64,000 nt of DNA from Actinobacillus sp. GTDB taxonomy: Bacteria; Pseudomonadota; Gammaproteobacteria; Enterobacterales; Pasteurellaceae. How positions within the stretch are numbered: the first letter of the stretch is position 1; each line of letters opens with the position of its first letter. The translations under genes and the position numbers were made by a program. Location of the stretch: contig JAHHQZ010000001.1 in the NCBI GenBank assembly GCA_020026075.1, forward strand, positions 1 through 64,000, read 5' to 3'. Below, in pieces: positions 26,584 to 36,001 of the stretch. The notes beneath the pieces were generated by a model. That model ran no database searches. It worked only from the letters and a program-made list of their open reading frames with translations, and was not told the DNA's origin.

Positions 26584-28884
26584 TTATTTTTTCCAATTTT
26601 TAAGTGCGTCTGTAAACGCATTACCTAATGTTGTGTTTGTAAAGCGAGAATGACGGCTGTCATTGTCCGCTCGTTTTTTAGTGGTTTTAGCGTTATTTTC
26701 TGTAATTGGCGATGTTTTTTCCTGTAATCGCATCGTTAAGCCAATGCGTTTACGTGGTAAATCAACATCCACAACTTTAACTTTGACAATATCGCCAGTT
26801 TTCACCACATCGTGTGGATTTTCCACAAACTTATCGGCAAGTGCAGAAATATGCACTAAGCCGTCTTGATGCACGCCAATATCCACAAAGGCACCGAAGT
26901 TTGTCACGTTAGTTACCGTTCCTTCGAGAATCATTCCAGCGGTTAAATCTGCAATGTCTTCCACGCCGTCCATAAATGTTGCCGTTTTAAATTCACCTCG
27001 AGGATCACGTCCTGGTTTGGCTAATTCAGCAAAAATATCTTTTACGGTTGGCAAACCGAAATGCTCGTCTGTAAACTGCTTAGCATCGAGATTATTTAAG
27101 TAAACGAAATCACCCTGTATGTCAAGCACTGAACGTTGACAAACTTGTAAAATTTTCTTTACGAGCGGATAAGCTTCTGGGTGAACCCCTGATGCATCCA
27201 ATGGATTATCCCCATTCGCAATACGCATAAAACCTGCACATTGTTCAAAAGCTTTCGGCCCTAAACGAGCCACTTTTTTGAGTTGTTGACGGTTAGTGAA
27301 TGCGCCATTCTCATCACGGTAATCCACAATATTTTGCGCTATAGTGTTCGTCATTCCTGCCACTCGTGCTAATAACGCCACCGAGGCGGTGTTTAAATCC
27401 ACGCCTACGGCGTTTACGCAGTCTTCCACCACAGCGTCAAGCTGACGTGCCAACTGGCTTTGGTTGACATCGTGCTGATACTGCCCCACCCCAATGGCTT
27501 TGGGTTCAATTTTCACCAGCTCCGCCAGTGGATCTTGCAAACGGCGTGCAATGGAAACCGCCCCACGCAGAGAAACATCCATATCAGGAAACTCTTTCGC
27601 TGCCAATTCTGATGCGGAATAAACGGATGCCCCCGCCTCGCTCACCACCACCACTTGCGGTTTTGTGCATTGCGCTGGTAAGTGCTTAATCACTTCTTTG
27701 GCGAAACGCTCCGTTTCACGTGAGGCGGTGCCGTTACCGATGGCGATAAGTTGCGGTTTAAAACGTTCAATCAAGGCGGATAATTGCGCCTCTGCCTGCT
27801 GGGCTTGCCCTGTGTGCGGATAAATCGCCGCTGTGGCAAGAGGTTTACCCGTGTGATCCACAACCGCCACTTTCACCCCAGTACGCAAACCAGGATCCAA
27901 CCCAATGGTCGTTTTCGCTCCCGCTGGGGCAGCCATTAGCAAGGCTTTTAAATTTTGCGCGAACACACGAATGGCCTCGTCTTCTGCTTTTTCACGCAGG
28001 CTTGCCATAAGTTCCGTTTCCAAATGCAGGCTTAACTTGATTTTCCATACCCAGCTAATCACTTGGCTGCGCCATTTATCCGCTGGCTGATTGCCCAACT
28101 GCACACCTAAATGTTGCTCGATGATGGTTTCACAATGGCTTTTGCGTAGCGTGTCCTCATTGTCTGGGTCGGAATTTAAAGACAAATTTAGTACACCTTC
28201 GTTGCGCCCACGCAACATCGCCAACGCACGGTGGGACGGCACATTTTTCCACGCCTCGCTATAATCAAAATAATCTTGGAACTTCGCCCCAGTTTCCTCT
28301 TGCCCTGCGATAACGTGACTTTCTAATTCGGCATTTTGCTGTAAATAGTGGCGAAGTTTAGCGATTAGATTGGCATCTTCGGCGAACTGTTCCATTAAAA
28401 TATAACGAGCGCCATCTAATGCGGTTTTAGTATTCGGCACATTTTCATTGATAAACGCCGCCGCTTGCGTTTCAGGATCTAAATTTGGGTTCGCCCACAG
28501 TTGCTCGGCAAGTGGCGCAAGCCCATTTTCTTGAGCAATTTGCCCTTTGGTACGGCGTTTCGGTTTGAAAGGCAAATACAAATCTTCCAGCTCGGTTTTA
28601 CTTTGGCAAGCGTTAATTTGCTGTTCCAATTCAGGGGTGAGTTTTCCCTGTTCACCAATAGAGGACAAAATAGTTTCACGGCGTGCGGCTAATTCTTTCA
28701 AATAAATTAAACGAGTTTCAAAATGGCGCAACTGGGTGTCGTCTAATCCCCCTGTGGCCTCTTTGCGGTAACGTGCGATAAATGGAATGGTGTTTCCCTC
28801 GTCTAGCAAGGTCATCGCCGCTAAAATTTGTTGTGGCTGCACTGCTAATTCATTGGCAATAATTTGAGCAATAGTCGTTGACAT
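26584..28884 (-). CDS. tex: Tex family transcription accessory/RNA-binding protein
   Basis: 766 residues with the full Tex architecture: N-terminal HTH region (IIANELAVQPQQILAAMTLLDEGNTIPFIARYRKEATGGLDD), YqgF-like domain (IGLDPGLRTGVKVAVVD), helix-hairpin-helix pair (GVDLNTASVALLARVAGM) and a C-terminal S1 domain (about 645-715, GMILEGTVTNVTNFGAFVDIGVHQDGLVHIS). It binds nucleic acids and influences transcription; precise role not settled. Followed by brnQ. A weak YYGGAAT copy (GGTCGGAATTTAAAG) lies at 28167. Confidence 0.95.
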   Translation of the reverse strand: MSTTIAQIIANELAVQPQQILAAMTLLDEGNTIPFIARYRKEATGGLDDTQLRHFETRLIYLKELAARRETILSSIGEQGKLTPELEQQINACQSKTELEDLYLPFKPKRRTKGQIAQENGLAPLAEQLWANPNLDPETQAAAFINENVPNTKTALDGARYILMEQFAEDANLIAKLRHYLQQNAELESHVIAGQEETGAKFQDYFDYSEAWKNVPSHRALAMLRGRNEGVLNLSLNSDPDNEDTLRKSHCETIIEQHLGVQLGNQPADKWRSQVISWVWKIKLSLHLETELMASLREKAEDEAIRVFAQNLKALLMAAPAGAKTTIGLDPGLRTGVKVAVVDHTGKPLATAAIYPHTGQAQQAEAQLSALIERFKPQLIAIGNGTASRETERFAKEVIKHLPAQCTKPQVVVVSEAGASVYSASELAAKEFPDMDVSLRGAVSIARRLQDPLAELVKIEPKAIGVGQYQHDVNQSQLARQLDAVVEDCVNAVGVDLNTASVALLARVAGMTNTIAQNIVDYRDENGAFTNRQQLKKVARLGPKAFEQCAGFMRIANGDNPLDASGVHPEAYPLVKKILQVCQRSVLDIQGDFVYLNNLDAKQFTDEHFGLPTVKDIFAELAKPGRDPRGEFKTATFMDGVEDIADLTAGMILEGTVTNVTNFGAFVDIGVHQDGLVHISALADKFVENPHDVVKTGDIVKVKVVDVDLPRKRIGLTMRLQEKTSPITENNAKTTKKRADNDSRHSRFTNTTLGNAFTDALKNWKK

Positions 28885-28987
28885 CGTTGTTTTTCCTATA
28901 TAAAAAACGGTCGCCCAGCGACCGCAAGAAGTGGCTATGGTATCATTATTCTTTTACAGAATTAAGCCAAACCAACAAGGAAAAACA

Positions 28988-29464
28988 ATGGCAAAAAGTA
29001 ACTACATCACCCGCACGGGCTATGAAAAATTAGTCGCAGAACTACGTTATCTTTGGAAAGAAGAACGCCCACGCATCACTCAAAGCGTTTCTGAGGCCGC
29101 AGCACTTGGCGATCGCAGTGAAAACGCCGAGTACATTTACGGCAAACGCCGTTTACGAGAAATCGACCGCCGTGTGCGTTTTTTGTCCAAACGCTTAGAA
29201 GCGCTCACTGTCGTGGACTATTCCCCCAAACAAGAAGGCAAAGTGTTCTTCGGTGCTTGGGTCAACTTAGAAGATGAAGATGGCGAGGTGCAAACTTATC
29301 GCATTGTAGGCGGCGATGAGTTTGACGGCGCTAAAAACTGGATTTCCATCGACAGCCCTGTCGCTCGAGCGCTCATCGGCAAAAGCGTAGATGATGAAAT
29401 TCACGTACAAACCCCAAGCGGCATGCGTACGTGGTTTGTCGATAAAATTTGGTATGAACAATAA
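28988..29464 (+). CDS. greB: Transcription elongation factor
   Basis: A 158-residue GreA/GreB cleavage factor. The coiled coil has RPRITQSVSEAAALGDRSENAEYIYGKRRLREIDRRVRFL with the two acidic tip residues, and the C-terminal domain has RIVGGDEFD, SIDSPVARALIGKSVDDEI. The basic REIDRRVRFLSKRLE patch marks GreB rather than GreA. I start at 28988 (MAKSNYITRTGYEKL) behind CAAGGA. It is divergent from tex, with about 100 bases between. Confidence 0.95.
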   Translation: MAKSNYITRTGYEKLVAELRYLWKEERPRITQSVSEAAALGDRSENAEYIYGKRRLREIDRRVRFLSKRLEALTVVDYSPKQEGKVFFGAWVNLEDEDGEVQTYRIVGGDEFDGAKNWISIDSPVARALIGKSVDDEIHVQTPSGMRTWFVDKIWYEQ

Positions 29465-29469
29465 AACGT

Positions 29470-29512
29470 AGGTCGGAATATTTGACAAAATTTTGGTGAA
29501 AATTCCAGCCTA
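29470..29512. terminator. YYGGAAT long-form inverted pair after greB
   Basis: AGGTCGGAATATTTGAC, AAAATTTTG centre, then AAAATTCCAGCCTA. It starts six bases after the greB stop; T-rich centre and the dyad make it a plausible terminator. Confidence 0.75.
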
Positions 29513-29551
29513 CGTTATTATGCCTTCCCAAACAAACACTTCGAGGTAACA

Positions 29552-30412
29552 ATGACTAACCTTTCTAAAATCACACTCAACTTTACTGATTTGCAGGATT
29601 TTTTAGGACTTGGCGTGGCGGGCAATTTTGCTGGGCATTTGGAGCAAGCAGGCGAGGCGAGCGACTTCGCCAATGTGGCGAGCGAAGTGCAAGCACCGAA
29701 AGCGATTTTTCCTTTTTATGTGCCAAACGCTGTGGATTTTTTAGGCACGTTTCCTTTAAGCCACCAGCAAATTCACTTCCCTGTCCAGCAAGCGGGCGAT
29801 CATTTACAAATTGAGCCAGAAATTGCCTTGCTTTGCCATATTCAATATGAAAATCAGCAGGTTAAGAAAATTATTCCTTATGCGTTTACCGCCTACAATG
29901 ACTGCTCTATCCGCCGTCAAGGGGCGAAGAAAATCTGTGAAAAGAAAAACTGGGGAGCGAATAGTAAAGGTATCGCCAGCACAGCATTTGCCTTTGCTGG
30001 CTTTGAGAAAGGTAGCGTCATTGACTACTTCCGCATTACGTCTTTCCATCGCCACGCTGGCAAATTGCACGCCTATGGACTGGATAGTCGTGCGGTGGAT
30101 TACCAATATTTTCACGAAAAACTGCTCGATTGGGTATTAGATAAAATGAATCATCAGCCAGATAAAGATCCGATGAACGATATTCATGACTTAATCCAAA
30201 AAGCCCACTACCCAACCCAACTCGTGCTTGCCATTGGTGCCACTCGCTACACCCCTTACGGCGAAAGCCATTTCTTGCAAGTAGGCGATGAAAGTATCGT
30301 CGTCATCTACGATGAACGCCACTACCAACCCCAACAAATCGCCGAAATGGCACAACAAAACCACTTCGCCGAAAACGGCGTAATTGCGTTGGTGCAAAAG
30401 GTTGTAGGATAA
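29552..30412 (+). CDS. DUF5718-like protein of unknown function
   Basis: 286 residues, no signal or membrane segment. The start LQDFLGLGVAGNFAGHLEQAGE and the later EPEIALLCHIQYEN and FTAYNDCSIRRQGAKKICEKKNWG are reminiscent of the fumarylacetoacetate-hydrolase fold and of the family I know as DUF5718; the enzymatic role is not established. GEASDFANVASE looks like an internal near-duplication (GAGGCGAGCGACTTC... GTGGCGAGCGAAG). It stands as a single gene flanked on both sides by YYGGAAT terminator-like pairs. A GAGG site precedes the start. Confidence 0.7.
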   Translation: MTNLSKITLNFTDLQDFLGLGVAGNFAGHLEQAGEASDFANVASEVQAPKAIFPFYVPNAVDFLGTFPLSHQQIHFPVQQAGDHLQIEPEIALLCHIQYENQQVKKIIPYAFTAYNDCSIRRQGAKKICEKKNWGANSKGIASTAFAFAGFEKGSVIDYFRITSFHRHAGKLHAYGLDSRAVDYQYFHEKLLDWVLDKMNHQPDKDPMNDIHDLIQKAHYPTQLVLAIGATRYTPYGESHFLQVGDESIVVIYDERHYQPQQIAEMAQQNHFAENGVIALVQKVVG

Positions 30413-30438
30413 CGATTGACTGATATTGAATAAAAACA

Positions 30439-30468
30439 AGGCCGGAATTTTTAAGAAAATTTCGGCCT
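30439..30468. terminator. YYGGAAT short-form inverted pair, convergent terminator
   Basis: AGGCCGGAATTTTTAAG and AAAATTTCGGCCTTTT between two convergent genes; T-run on the plus strand follows the stem. Confidence 0.8.
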
Positions 30469-30475
30469 TTTAGTT

Positions 30476-31549
30476 TTATTGTACTTGAATATTATTAAAG
30501 GTTTCTTTGGTGTCAAAGGCAATGTTTTGCGGTTTGACGGTGGCGAAGTTGATGGCGTTTAGATCCACTTTGTTGATTTTGGATTGATACATCGTTTTGT
30601 AGTAAAACAAGCCGTTGGATAAGTCGCTTACGCTCGTCCATTGGGTGGCGGACAGCAAGCCTTTGGCGATGCGATCTTTGTTGGCGGCGGAGTATTCTAA
30701 GCCGATGGGAATATCAAAATTATTCAAAATGTGAAACGCATTTAATGTGGCTGATTGTGCATCCGCTGGCGTGCGTAGGGTTTTCAAATAGAAAAAAGCA
30801 CGCACAAAGCGAGATGGCGGTGTGATGTCGCCTGGTAAACCGAGCATTCCAGTGCCTGCGCCAAAGGAAAAAATTTGCTCTCCATTATCTTGATAATTTG
30901 TGGCATTACCTGCGTATAAGTTGATGTAATTATTTAAGTTTTTGATATGCCACGGGTAATCTGGGGCGTTGGTTAATACGCCGACTTTGTTGTCGTAAAA
31001 ATGAACTTTTCCGCCATCGACGATTTCCAGCACCACATTATTGCCTTGTTTATCAGCAATGCGCCAATGGCCTGTTGGCATTTCAAGGGAAACAATTTGC
31101 ACCTGTTTTAACGCCGCTTTCACTTCGTCAACGGTACTAAAATTCCCCAGCGCCCATTTTACAAATTCAATATCAGACAAGGAGTTATCTGCTGTTTTGG
31201 CGTTAAAATTAGCAAGGCTCCCCGAATGTGGGAAATAGAAAATCCCTGCGCTTAGACCTTTTTCATTCATTCCCTCGCCGATAAACATTGGGTACATCAT
31301 TGAAATTCCCACATAGCCGTATTTATTTGTCCATTTCAAGCCCGTTTTACCTGCTGGGGTCAGCGACTGAAAATGCTGGCCACGTGGAGTGATGACTAAC
31401 TCGCTGTTTAAATAACCGTCACCATATTCTACCGTACGGGCTTGAATCAGTTCATTTTTGGCGGTTTTAATGGTGATCCCTGTGCAGGCAAAAGCCGTTC
31501 CCACAATGGCGACGGCGAGATAAGTCATAAATTTAAACATACGCTGCAT
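30476..31549 (-). CDS. Exported choloylglycine-hydrolase/penicillin V acylase-family amidase
   Basis: 357 residues. A Sec signal (MFKFMTYLAVAIVGTAFA) is followed directly by Cys22, the N-terminal nucleophile of this Ntn-hydrolase family once the signal is removed (CTGITIKT...ARTVEYG). Conserved features NEKGLSAGIFYFP, GNNVVLEIVDGGKVHFYDN, GVLTNAPDYPWHIKNLNNY and GDITPPSRFVRAFFYLK match linear amide C-N hydrolases, including bile salt hydrolases and acylases that cut N-acyl homoserine lactones. The substrate here is unknown. I start at 31549 (MQRMFKF) behind AAGGAAAC; the open frame extends further but has no family match. Confidence 0.88.
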   Translation of the reverse strand: MQRMFKFMTYLAVAIVGTAFACTGITIKTAKNELIQARTVEYGDGYLNSELVITPRGQHFQSLTPAGKTGLKWTNKYGYVGISMMYPMFIGEGMNEKGLSAGIFYFPHSGSLANFNAKTADNSLSDIEFVKWALGNFSTVDEVKAALKQVQIVSLEMPTGHWRIADKQGNNVVLEIVDGGKVHFYDNKVGVLTNAPDYPWHIKNLNNYINLYAGNATNYQDNGEQIFSFGAGTGMLGLPGDITPPSRFVRAFFYLKTLRTPADAQSATLNAFHILNNFDIPIGLEYSAANKDRIAKGLLSATQWTSVSDLSNGLFYYKTMYQSKINKVDLNAINFATVKPQNIAFDTKETFNNIQVQ

Positions 31550-31653
31550 AATGTTTCCTTTTGTTTTCTGAAAATGCAAAGTTAAGACTGAAAAATTATA
31601 AAAAAATTCCCAAAAAATCAAACCGCATTGCGAGCAATCTTTTGAGAATGGGT

Positions 31654-31695
31654 AGGCTGGAATATTTCGCAAAATTTTGTCAAAAATTCCAGCCT
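31654..31695. repeat. YYGGAAT long-form inverted pair between deaD and the amidase gene
   Basis: AGGCTGGAATATTTCGC, AAAATTTTG centre, AAAAATTCCAGCCT; perfect arms. It lies just after the deaD stop (minus strand) and could end deaD transcripts. Confidence 0.8.
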
Positions 31696-31710
31696 AGGTG
31701 AAATGGCAGC

Positions 31711-33522
31711 TTAGCGGCGACGTTCTTTGAAGTTGCGGTTGCGTGCTTTGAATTTACGCTCGCCGTTGCCTTTTTTGCCTTCTTTGCCGTTGCGATCAAA
31801 GCCACGACCTTGAAAACCTTGCGATTTCGCTTCGCCCACGTAGGACATTTGCATTGGTCGCCCCATTACACGGGCTTTGCCGAAGTGTTTGAGCAAGTGT
31901 TTTGGCATTCCTTGCGGTAATTCAACGGTGGAATAATCATCATATAATTTGATGTGACCAATATTGCGATTGCTGATGTCGCCCTCGTTGGCGATTGCGC
32001 CCACAATGTGGCGAACATCCACGCCGTCTGCACGTCCCACTTCGATGCGATAAAGATCCATCGGCATTGGGTTGCCGTAGCCACGACCACGTCCGTTATC
32101 GTTGCCATGCTCGTTGCGTTCATTGCGTTGGCGGCGTTCACGGCTCATCGCTTTAATGTCTGGATCCGCTGGCAGAATCAATTTTTGTTTGCCTTGCAAT
32201 AACATCAGCATTGCAGCAGCGATGTCTTCTTGATCTTGATCCGCCGTAAAGAGATCTTCCAATAAACTGCGGTATTCTTCCAACTGTTTGTGTTCAAGCT
32301 GTTTGGTGATTTGCTGAACAAATTTCGCACGGCGTTTTTCTTGCAAAATTTCGTGATTCGGCACGGAAACTTCATCAATCGGCTTTTTCATTAAGCGTTC
32401 AATGTTGCCCAACAAGCGACGTTCACGTGGTTCAACGAACAACAACGCACGCCCAGCACGACCAGCACGACCTGTACGACCAATGCGATGCACATAGCTT
32501 TCAGCATCCTGTGGAATATCGTAGTTCACTACAAGGCTAATGCGCTCAACGTCTAAGCCACGAGCGGCAACATCTGTGGCCACGAGAATATCCAGCTGCC
32601 CATTGCGTAAGCGATCCAAGGTTTGCTCACGTGCTTGCTGAGTCATATCACCATTAAGGGCGGCGGCACGAAAGCCATTACGTTCTAAAAGAGAAGTAAT
32701 GTCTGTGGTAGCGGTTTTGGTGCGAGCAAAAATAATCGCTGCGTCAAAATCTTCCACTTCTAAGAAACGCAATAAGGCCTCGTTTTTACGGAAACCACGC
32801 ACGAACCAGCAACTTTGCGTAATATCAGGCGCTGTGGTGTTGGTGGCTTTGATTTTAATTTCTTGTGGATCTTGCATAAAACGTTTTGTAATGCGGCGAA
32901 TAGGCTCTGGCATTGTGGCTGAAAATAACGCCGTTTGATGATGTTCTGGCAAGGCATCCATCACGGTTTCCACGTCATCAATAAAGCCCATACGCAACAT
33001 TTCGTCCGCCTCATCTAACACGATGCCTTTTAATTGAGAAAGATCCAATGTGCCACGACGGAGATGATCCAAAATTCGACCTGGCGTTCCCACAACCACT
33101 TGTGCGCCGTTACGCAAAGCACGCAACTGCACATCGTAGCGCTGACCGCCGTAAAGGGTTACTACACGCACGCCTTTAGCGTATTTGGTGAACTGCTCGC
33201 AAGCGTCTGCCACTTGAATGGCAAGCTCACGAGTCGGTGCCATTACCAGTAGCTGTGGATATTTTTCATCGGCATCCACTTTGGTCAACAAAGGCAAGGA
33301 AAATGCCGCTGTTTTACCACTCCCTGTTTGTGCCATACCCAGCACATCACGCCCAGAAAGCAAGGCCGGAATACAGCGTTGCTGAATTGGTGATGGCTCG
33401 GTAAACCCTAAATCTGCCACTGCATCTAAAATAAAGCGTGGCAAACCAAGCTCATTAAAGGTTGGTACTTGGGTTTCTTGTGTAGCTAAAGCTACGTCTA
33501 AATCAGACTGTTTTTCTGTCAT
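31711..33522 (-). CDS. deaD: DEAD-box RNA helicase
   Basis: 603 residues. The helicase core shows the Q motif (FNELGLPRFILDAVADLGFTEPSPIQ), AQTGSGKTAAF, PTRELAIQ, DEADEML, SATMPE and HRIGRTGRAGR, then an RbpA/DbpA-like RNA-binding domain (YRIEVGRADGVDVRHIVGAIANEGDI) and a basic Gly/Arg-rich tail, as in DeaD/CsdA. It aids ribosome assembly and mRNA decay, especially in the cold. It is downstream of pnp but separated by a strong terminator. In H. influenzae I recall an nlpI-like gene between pnp and deaD; none fits here. Confidence 0.95.
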   Translation of the reverse strand: MTEKQSDLDVALATQETQVPTFNELGLPRFILDAVADLGFTEPSPIQQRCIPALLSGRDVLGMAQTGSGKTAAFSLPLLTKVDADEKYPQLLVMAPTRELAIQVADACEQFTKYAKGVRVVTLYGGQRYDVQLRALRNGAQVVVGTPGRILDHLRRGTLDLSQLKGIVLDEADEMLRMGFIDDVETVMDALPEHHQTALFSATMPEPIRRITKRFMQDPQEIKIKATNTTAPDITQSCWFVRGFRKNEALLRFLEVEDFDAAIIFARTKTATTDITSLLERNGFRAAALNGDMTQQAREQTLDRLRNGQLDILVATDVAARGLDVERISLVVNYDIPQDAESYVHRIGRTGRAGRAGRALLFVEPRERRLLGNIERLMKKPIDEVSVPNHEILQEKRRAKFVQQITKQLEHKQLEEYRSLLEDLFTADQDQEDIAAAMLMLLQGKQKLILPADPDIKAMSRERRQRNERNEHGNDNGRGRGYGNPMPMDLYRIEVGRADGVDVRHIVGAIANEGDISNRNIGHIKLYDDYSTVELPQGMPKHLLKHFGKARVMGRPMQMSYVGEAKSQGFQGRGFDRNGKEGKKGNGERKFKARNRNFKERRR

Positions 33523-33581
33523 AGTTTTCTCTGTGTATAAAAATTCGTATAAAAATATTGTTTAAATTCAATAAAATAAAA

Positions 33582-33636
33582 AGAAAAAGAAAATTAAGCC
33601 ACCTACTGCGTTAGCAGCGAGGCGACTTAATTTTCT
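33582..33636 (-). terminator. Intrinsic terminator of pnp
   Basis: On the minus strand AGAAAATTAAG pairs with CTTAATTTTCT around a GC-rich inner hairpin and runs into TTTCTTTTTATTTT. Confidence 0.75.
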
Positions 33637-33667
33637 ACCTAAATGCTAAAATAGCGATGCAACCGAA

Positions 33668-33700
33668 GGCTGGAATATTTTGAAAAATTATTCCGCCTCT
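33668..33700. repeat. YYGGAAT pair over the pnp stop codon
   Basis: AGGCTGGAATATTTTG on the plus strand; the opposing arm AGGCGGAATAAT encodes the last Ala-Glu and the TAA stop of pnp. Confidence 0.7.
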
Positions 33701-35817
33701 GCTTCAACGGTGCTAACAACTTCTTCTGTTGGGCTAACTTGTTCAATGTCTTTCATTGTTAAGCGAATGCGGCCCTGACGGTCGATATCGACCACTTTAA
33801 CCTTCACTTCTTGTCCAACTTGAAGATAGTCAGCCACACGTTCCACACGTTCATCGGTGATTTGTGAAATATGTACCAGACCTTCTTTATTACCAAGTAC
33901 TGCAACGAATGCACCGAAATCTGCTAAGCGAGTAATTTTACCTTGATAAACATTGCCCACTTCTACTTCGGCTACGATTTCTTCGATACGTTTCATTACT
34001 GACTGTGCTGATGCACCATCTGTTGCGGCGATTTTCACTGTACCATCATCATCAATATCAATAGACGTGCTGGTTTCTTCGGTTAATGAACGAATGGTTG
34101 CACCACCTTTACCGATCACATCTTTGATTTTCTTCGGATCGATTTTCATTGTGTAAATGCGAGGGGCGTATTCAGAAAGCTCTTCACGTGGCGCTGGGAT
34201 CGCTTGTTCCATTACACCTAAAATGTGCATACGGGCACTTTTCGCTTGGTTAAGGGCGATTTGCATAATTTCAGGGGTGATACCTTCAATTTTAATGTCC
34301 ATTTGTAGTGCAGTAACCCCTTCTTTGGTTCCTGCTACTTTAAAGTCCATATCACCTAAGTGATCTTCATCGCCGAGAATGTCGGTCAATACCACGAAAT
34401 TGTCTTCGCCTTTCACTAAGCCCATTGCGATCCCTGCAACTGCTGCTTTAATTGGCACACCAGCGTCCATTAAGGCAAGAGAGGCACCACACACAGAGGC
34501 CATTGAAGAAGAACCGTTTGATTCAGTGATTTCAGACACGACACGCACGGTGTATGGGAATTCACCGATGGTTGGCATTACCGCAGCAACACCACGTTTT
34601 GCTAAGCGACCGTGACCAATTTCACGACGTTTTGGTGAGCCCATCATTCCGGTTTCTCCCACAGAGTATGGAGGGAAATTGTAGTGGAATAAGAAATGGT
34701 CGTTACGTTCGCCAGTTAATTCATCAATGATTTGTGCATCACGTTCTGTACCAAGTGTGGCAACTGCTAAGGCTTGGGTTTCACCACGAGTGAAAAGTGC
34801 AGAACCGTGAGTACGTGGCAATACGCCAGTGCAAATATCTAAGGCACGCACGGTATCTTTGGTACGACCATCAATACGTGGTTCGCCCGCTAAAATGCGA
34901 CCACGCACGATGTTGCTTTCTAATTCAGTGATAATGTCGCCCACTTTTTGTGCGTCAATGGTTTCGTCTTCTGCTTGAAGTTGTGCGATAACATCTGCTT
35001 TTACTTCATCAATCGCTGCATAACGTGCTTGTTTTTCAGTGATACGGTAAGCATCGCCGATACGTTGTTCCGCTAGGGCTTTTACTTTGTTGATGAGATC
35101 GTGATCAACCGCTGGTGCTTGCCAATCCCAACGTGGTTTACCTGCTTCGGCAGCAAATTCTTTAATAGCTTGAATGACGACTTGTTGTTGTTCGTGACCG
35201 AATACCACAGCGGCAAGCATTTGTTCTTCGCTTAAAATTTTCGCTTCGGATTCCACCATTAACACCGCTTTTTCAGTACCAGCTACCACTAAATCTAATG
35301 CGCTGAATTTTTGTTCGCTTGTGGTTGGGTTTAATACGAACTGATCGTTAATGAAACCAACACGTGCAACGCCGATTGGGCCGTTAAATGGCACGCCTGA
35401 AAGGGTAAGTGCCGCTGATGCGCCGATCATTGCCACGAGGTCAGGGCTTACTTGTGGATTTACAGAAACCACAGTCGCCACGATTTGAATTTCATTGAAA
35501 AAGCCTTCTGGGAAAAGTGGGCGAATTGGGCGGTCGATTAAACGTGCAACGAGGGTTTCACCTTCGCTTGGGCGACCTTCACGTTTGAAAAATCCACCTG
35601 GAATTTTACCTGCGGCATAGGTTTTTTCTTGGTAGTTCACCGTTAAAGGGAAGAAATCTTGCCCTTCTTTTACATCTTTTTTCGCAACTACGGTGACTAA
35701 AACTGAGGTGTCGTCCATACTCGCCATTACAGCAGCGGTTGCTTGACGGGCGATGGCACCCGTTTCTAAGGTTACGGTATGTTGACCGTATTGAAATTGT
35801 TTGACAATCGGAGTCAT
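33688..35817 (-). CDS. pnp: Polynucleotide phosphorylase
   Basis: 709 residues. Two RNase PH domains (1-~140 and ~310-540), a KH domain (about 555-610, IDPKKIKDVIGKGGATIRSLTEE) and an S1 domain (about 620-690, GNVYQGKITRLADFGAFVAVLGNKEGLVHIS) match PNPase, the phosphorolytic 3'-5' exonuclease of the degradosome. FFKREGRPSEGETLVARLIDRPIRPLFP and the active-site stretch LGDEDHLGDMDFKVAGT are intact. The C-terminus is short (EEVVSTVEAEAE), and its last codons lie in a YYGGAAT arm. A long leader stem upstream (35852-35995) suggests autoregulation. Confidence 0.97.
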   Translation of the reverse strand: MTPIVKQFQYGQHTVTLETGAIARQATAAVMASMDDTSVLVTVVAKKDVKEGQDFFPLTVNYQEKTYAAGKIPGGFFKREGRPSEGETLVARLIDRPIRPLFPEGFFNEIQIVATVVSVNPQVSPDLVAMIGASAALTLSGVPFNGPIGVARVGFINDQFVLNPTTSEQKFSALDLVVAGTEKAVLMVESEAKILSEEQMLAAVVFGHEQQQVVIQAIKEFAAEAGKPRWDWQAPAVDHDLINKVKALAEQRIGDAYRITEKQARYAAIDEVKADVIAQLQAEDETIDAQKVGDIITELESNIVRGRILAGEPRIDGRTKDTVRALDICTGVLPRTHGSALFTRGETQALAVATLGTERDAQIIDELTGERNDHFLFHYNFPPYSVGETGMMGSPKRREIGHGRLAKRGVAAVMPTIGEFPYTVRVVSEITESNGSSSMASVCGASLALMDAGVPIKAAVAGIAMGLVKGEDNFVVLTDILGDEDHLGDMDFKVAGTKEGVTALQMDIKIEGITPEIMQIALNQAKSARMHILGVMEQAIPAPREELSEYAPRIYTMKIDPKKIKDVIGKGGATIRSLTEETSTSIDIDDDGTVKIAATDGASAQSVMKRIEEIVAEVEVGNVYQGKITRLADFGAFVAVLGNKEGLVHISQITDERVERVADYLQVGQEVKVKVVDIDRQGRIRLTMKDIEQVSPTEEVVSTVEAEAE

Positions 35818-35851
35818 AAAAAATCCTTATTTAAAGTTAGTATTATCAGTA

Positions 35852-35995
35852 GTTTAATTTTCCGATTGCGACTAGCAAAAATTATTTCGCAATATTTTGA
35901 TCATAAAAAAACGCATTGTGCAATGCAGTTTTAACAGCGCTAAAATAGCGAGCAAAATCACTTTTGATAGTCGCACGCCAACGGAAAAACTAAAC
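35852..35995 (-). promoter_or_regulatory. Long leader stem upstream of pnp (likely RNase III/PNPase autoregulation)
   Basis: On the minus strand GTTTAGTTTTTCCG...GCGACTA (35995-35968) pairs with TAGTCGC...CGGAAAATTAAAC (35874-35852), a stem of about 20 pairs closing a 93-base inner region that has its own hairpins. A -10 (TATAAT, 36007-36002) sits just upstream, so the transcript would start with this stem. In E. coli an RNase III-cut leader stem mediates PNPase autocontrol; the same role here is inference. Confidence 0.6.
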
Positions 35996-36001
35996 CGCAC
36001 C

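Noticed and set aside
33361..33375. AAGGCCGGAATACAG in deaD
   Set aside because: Lacks the T-run after GGAAT and encodes a normal helicase stretch (IPALLSG); probably chance.
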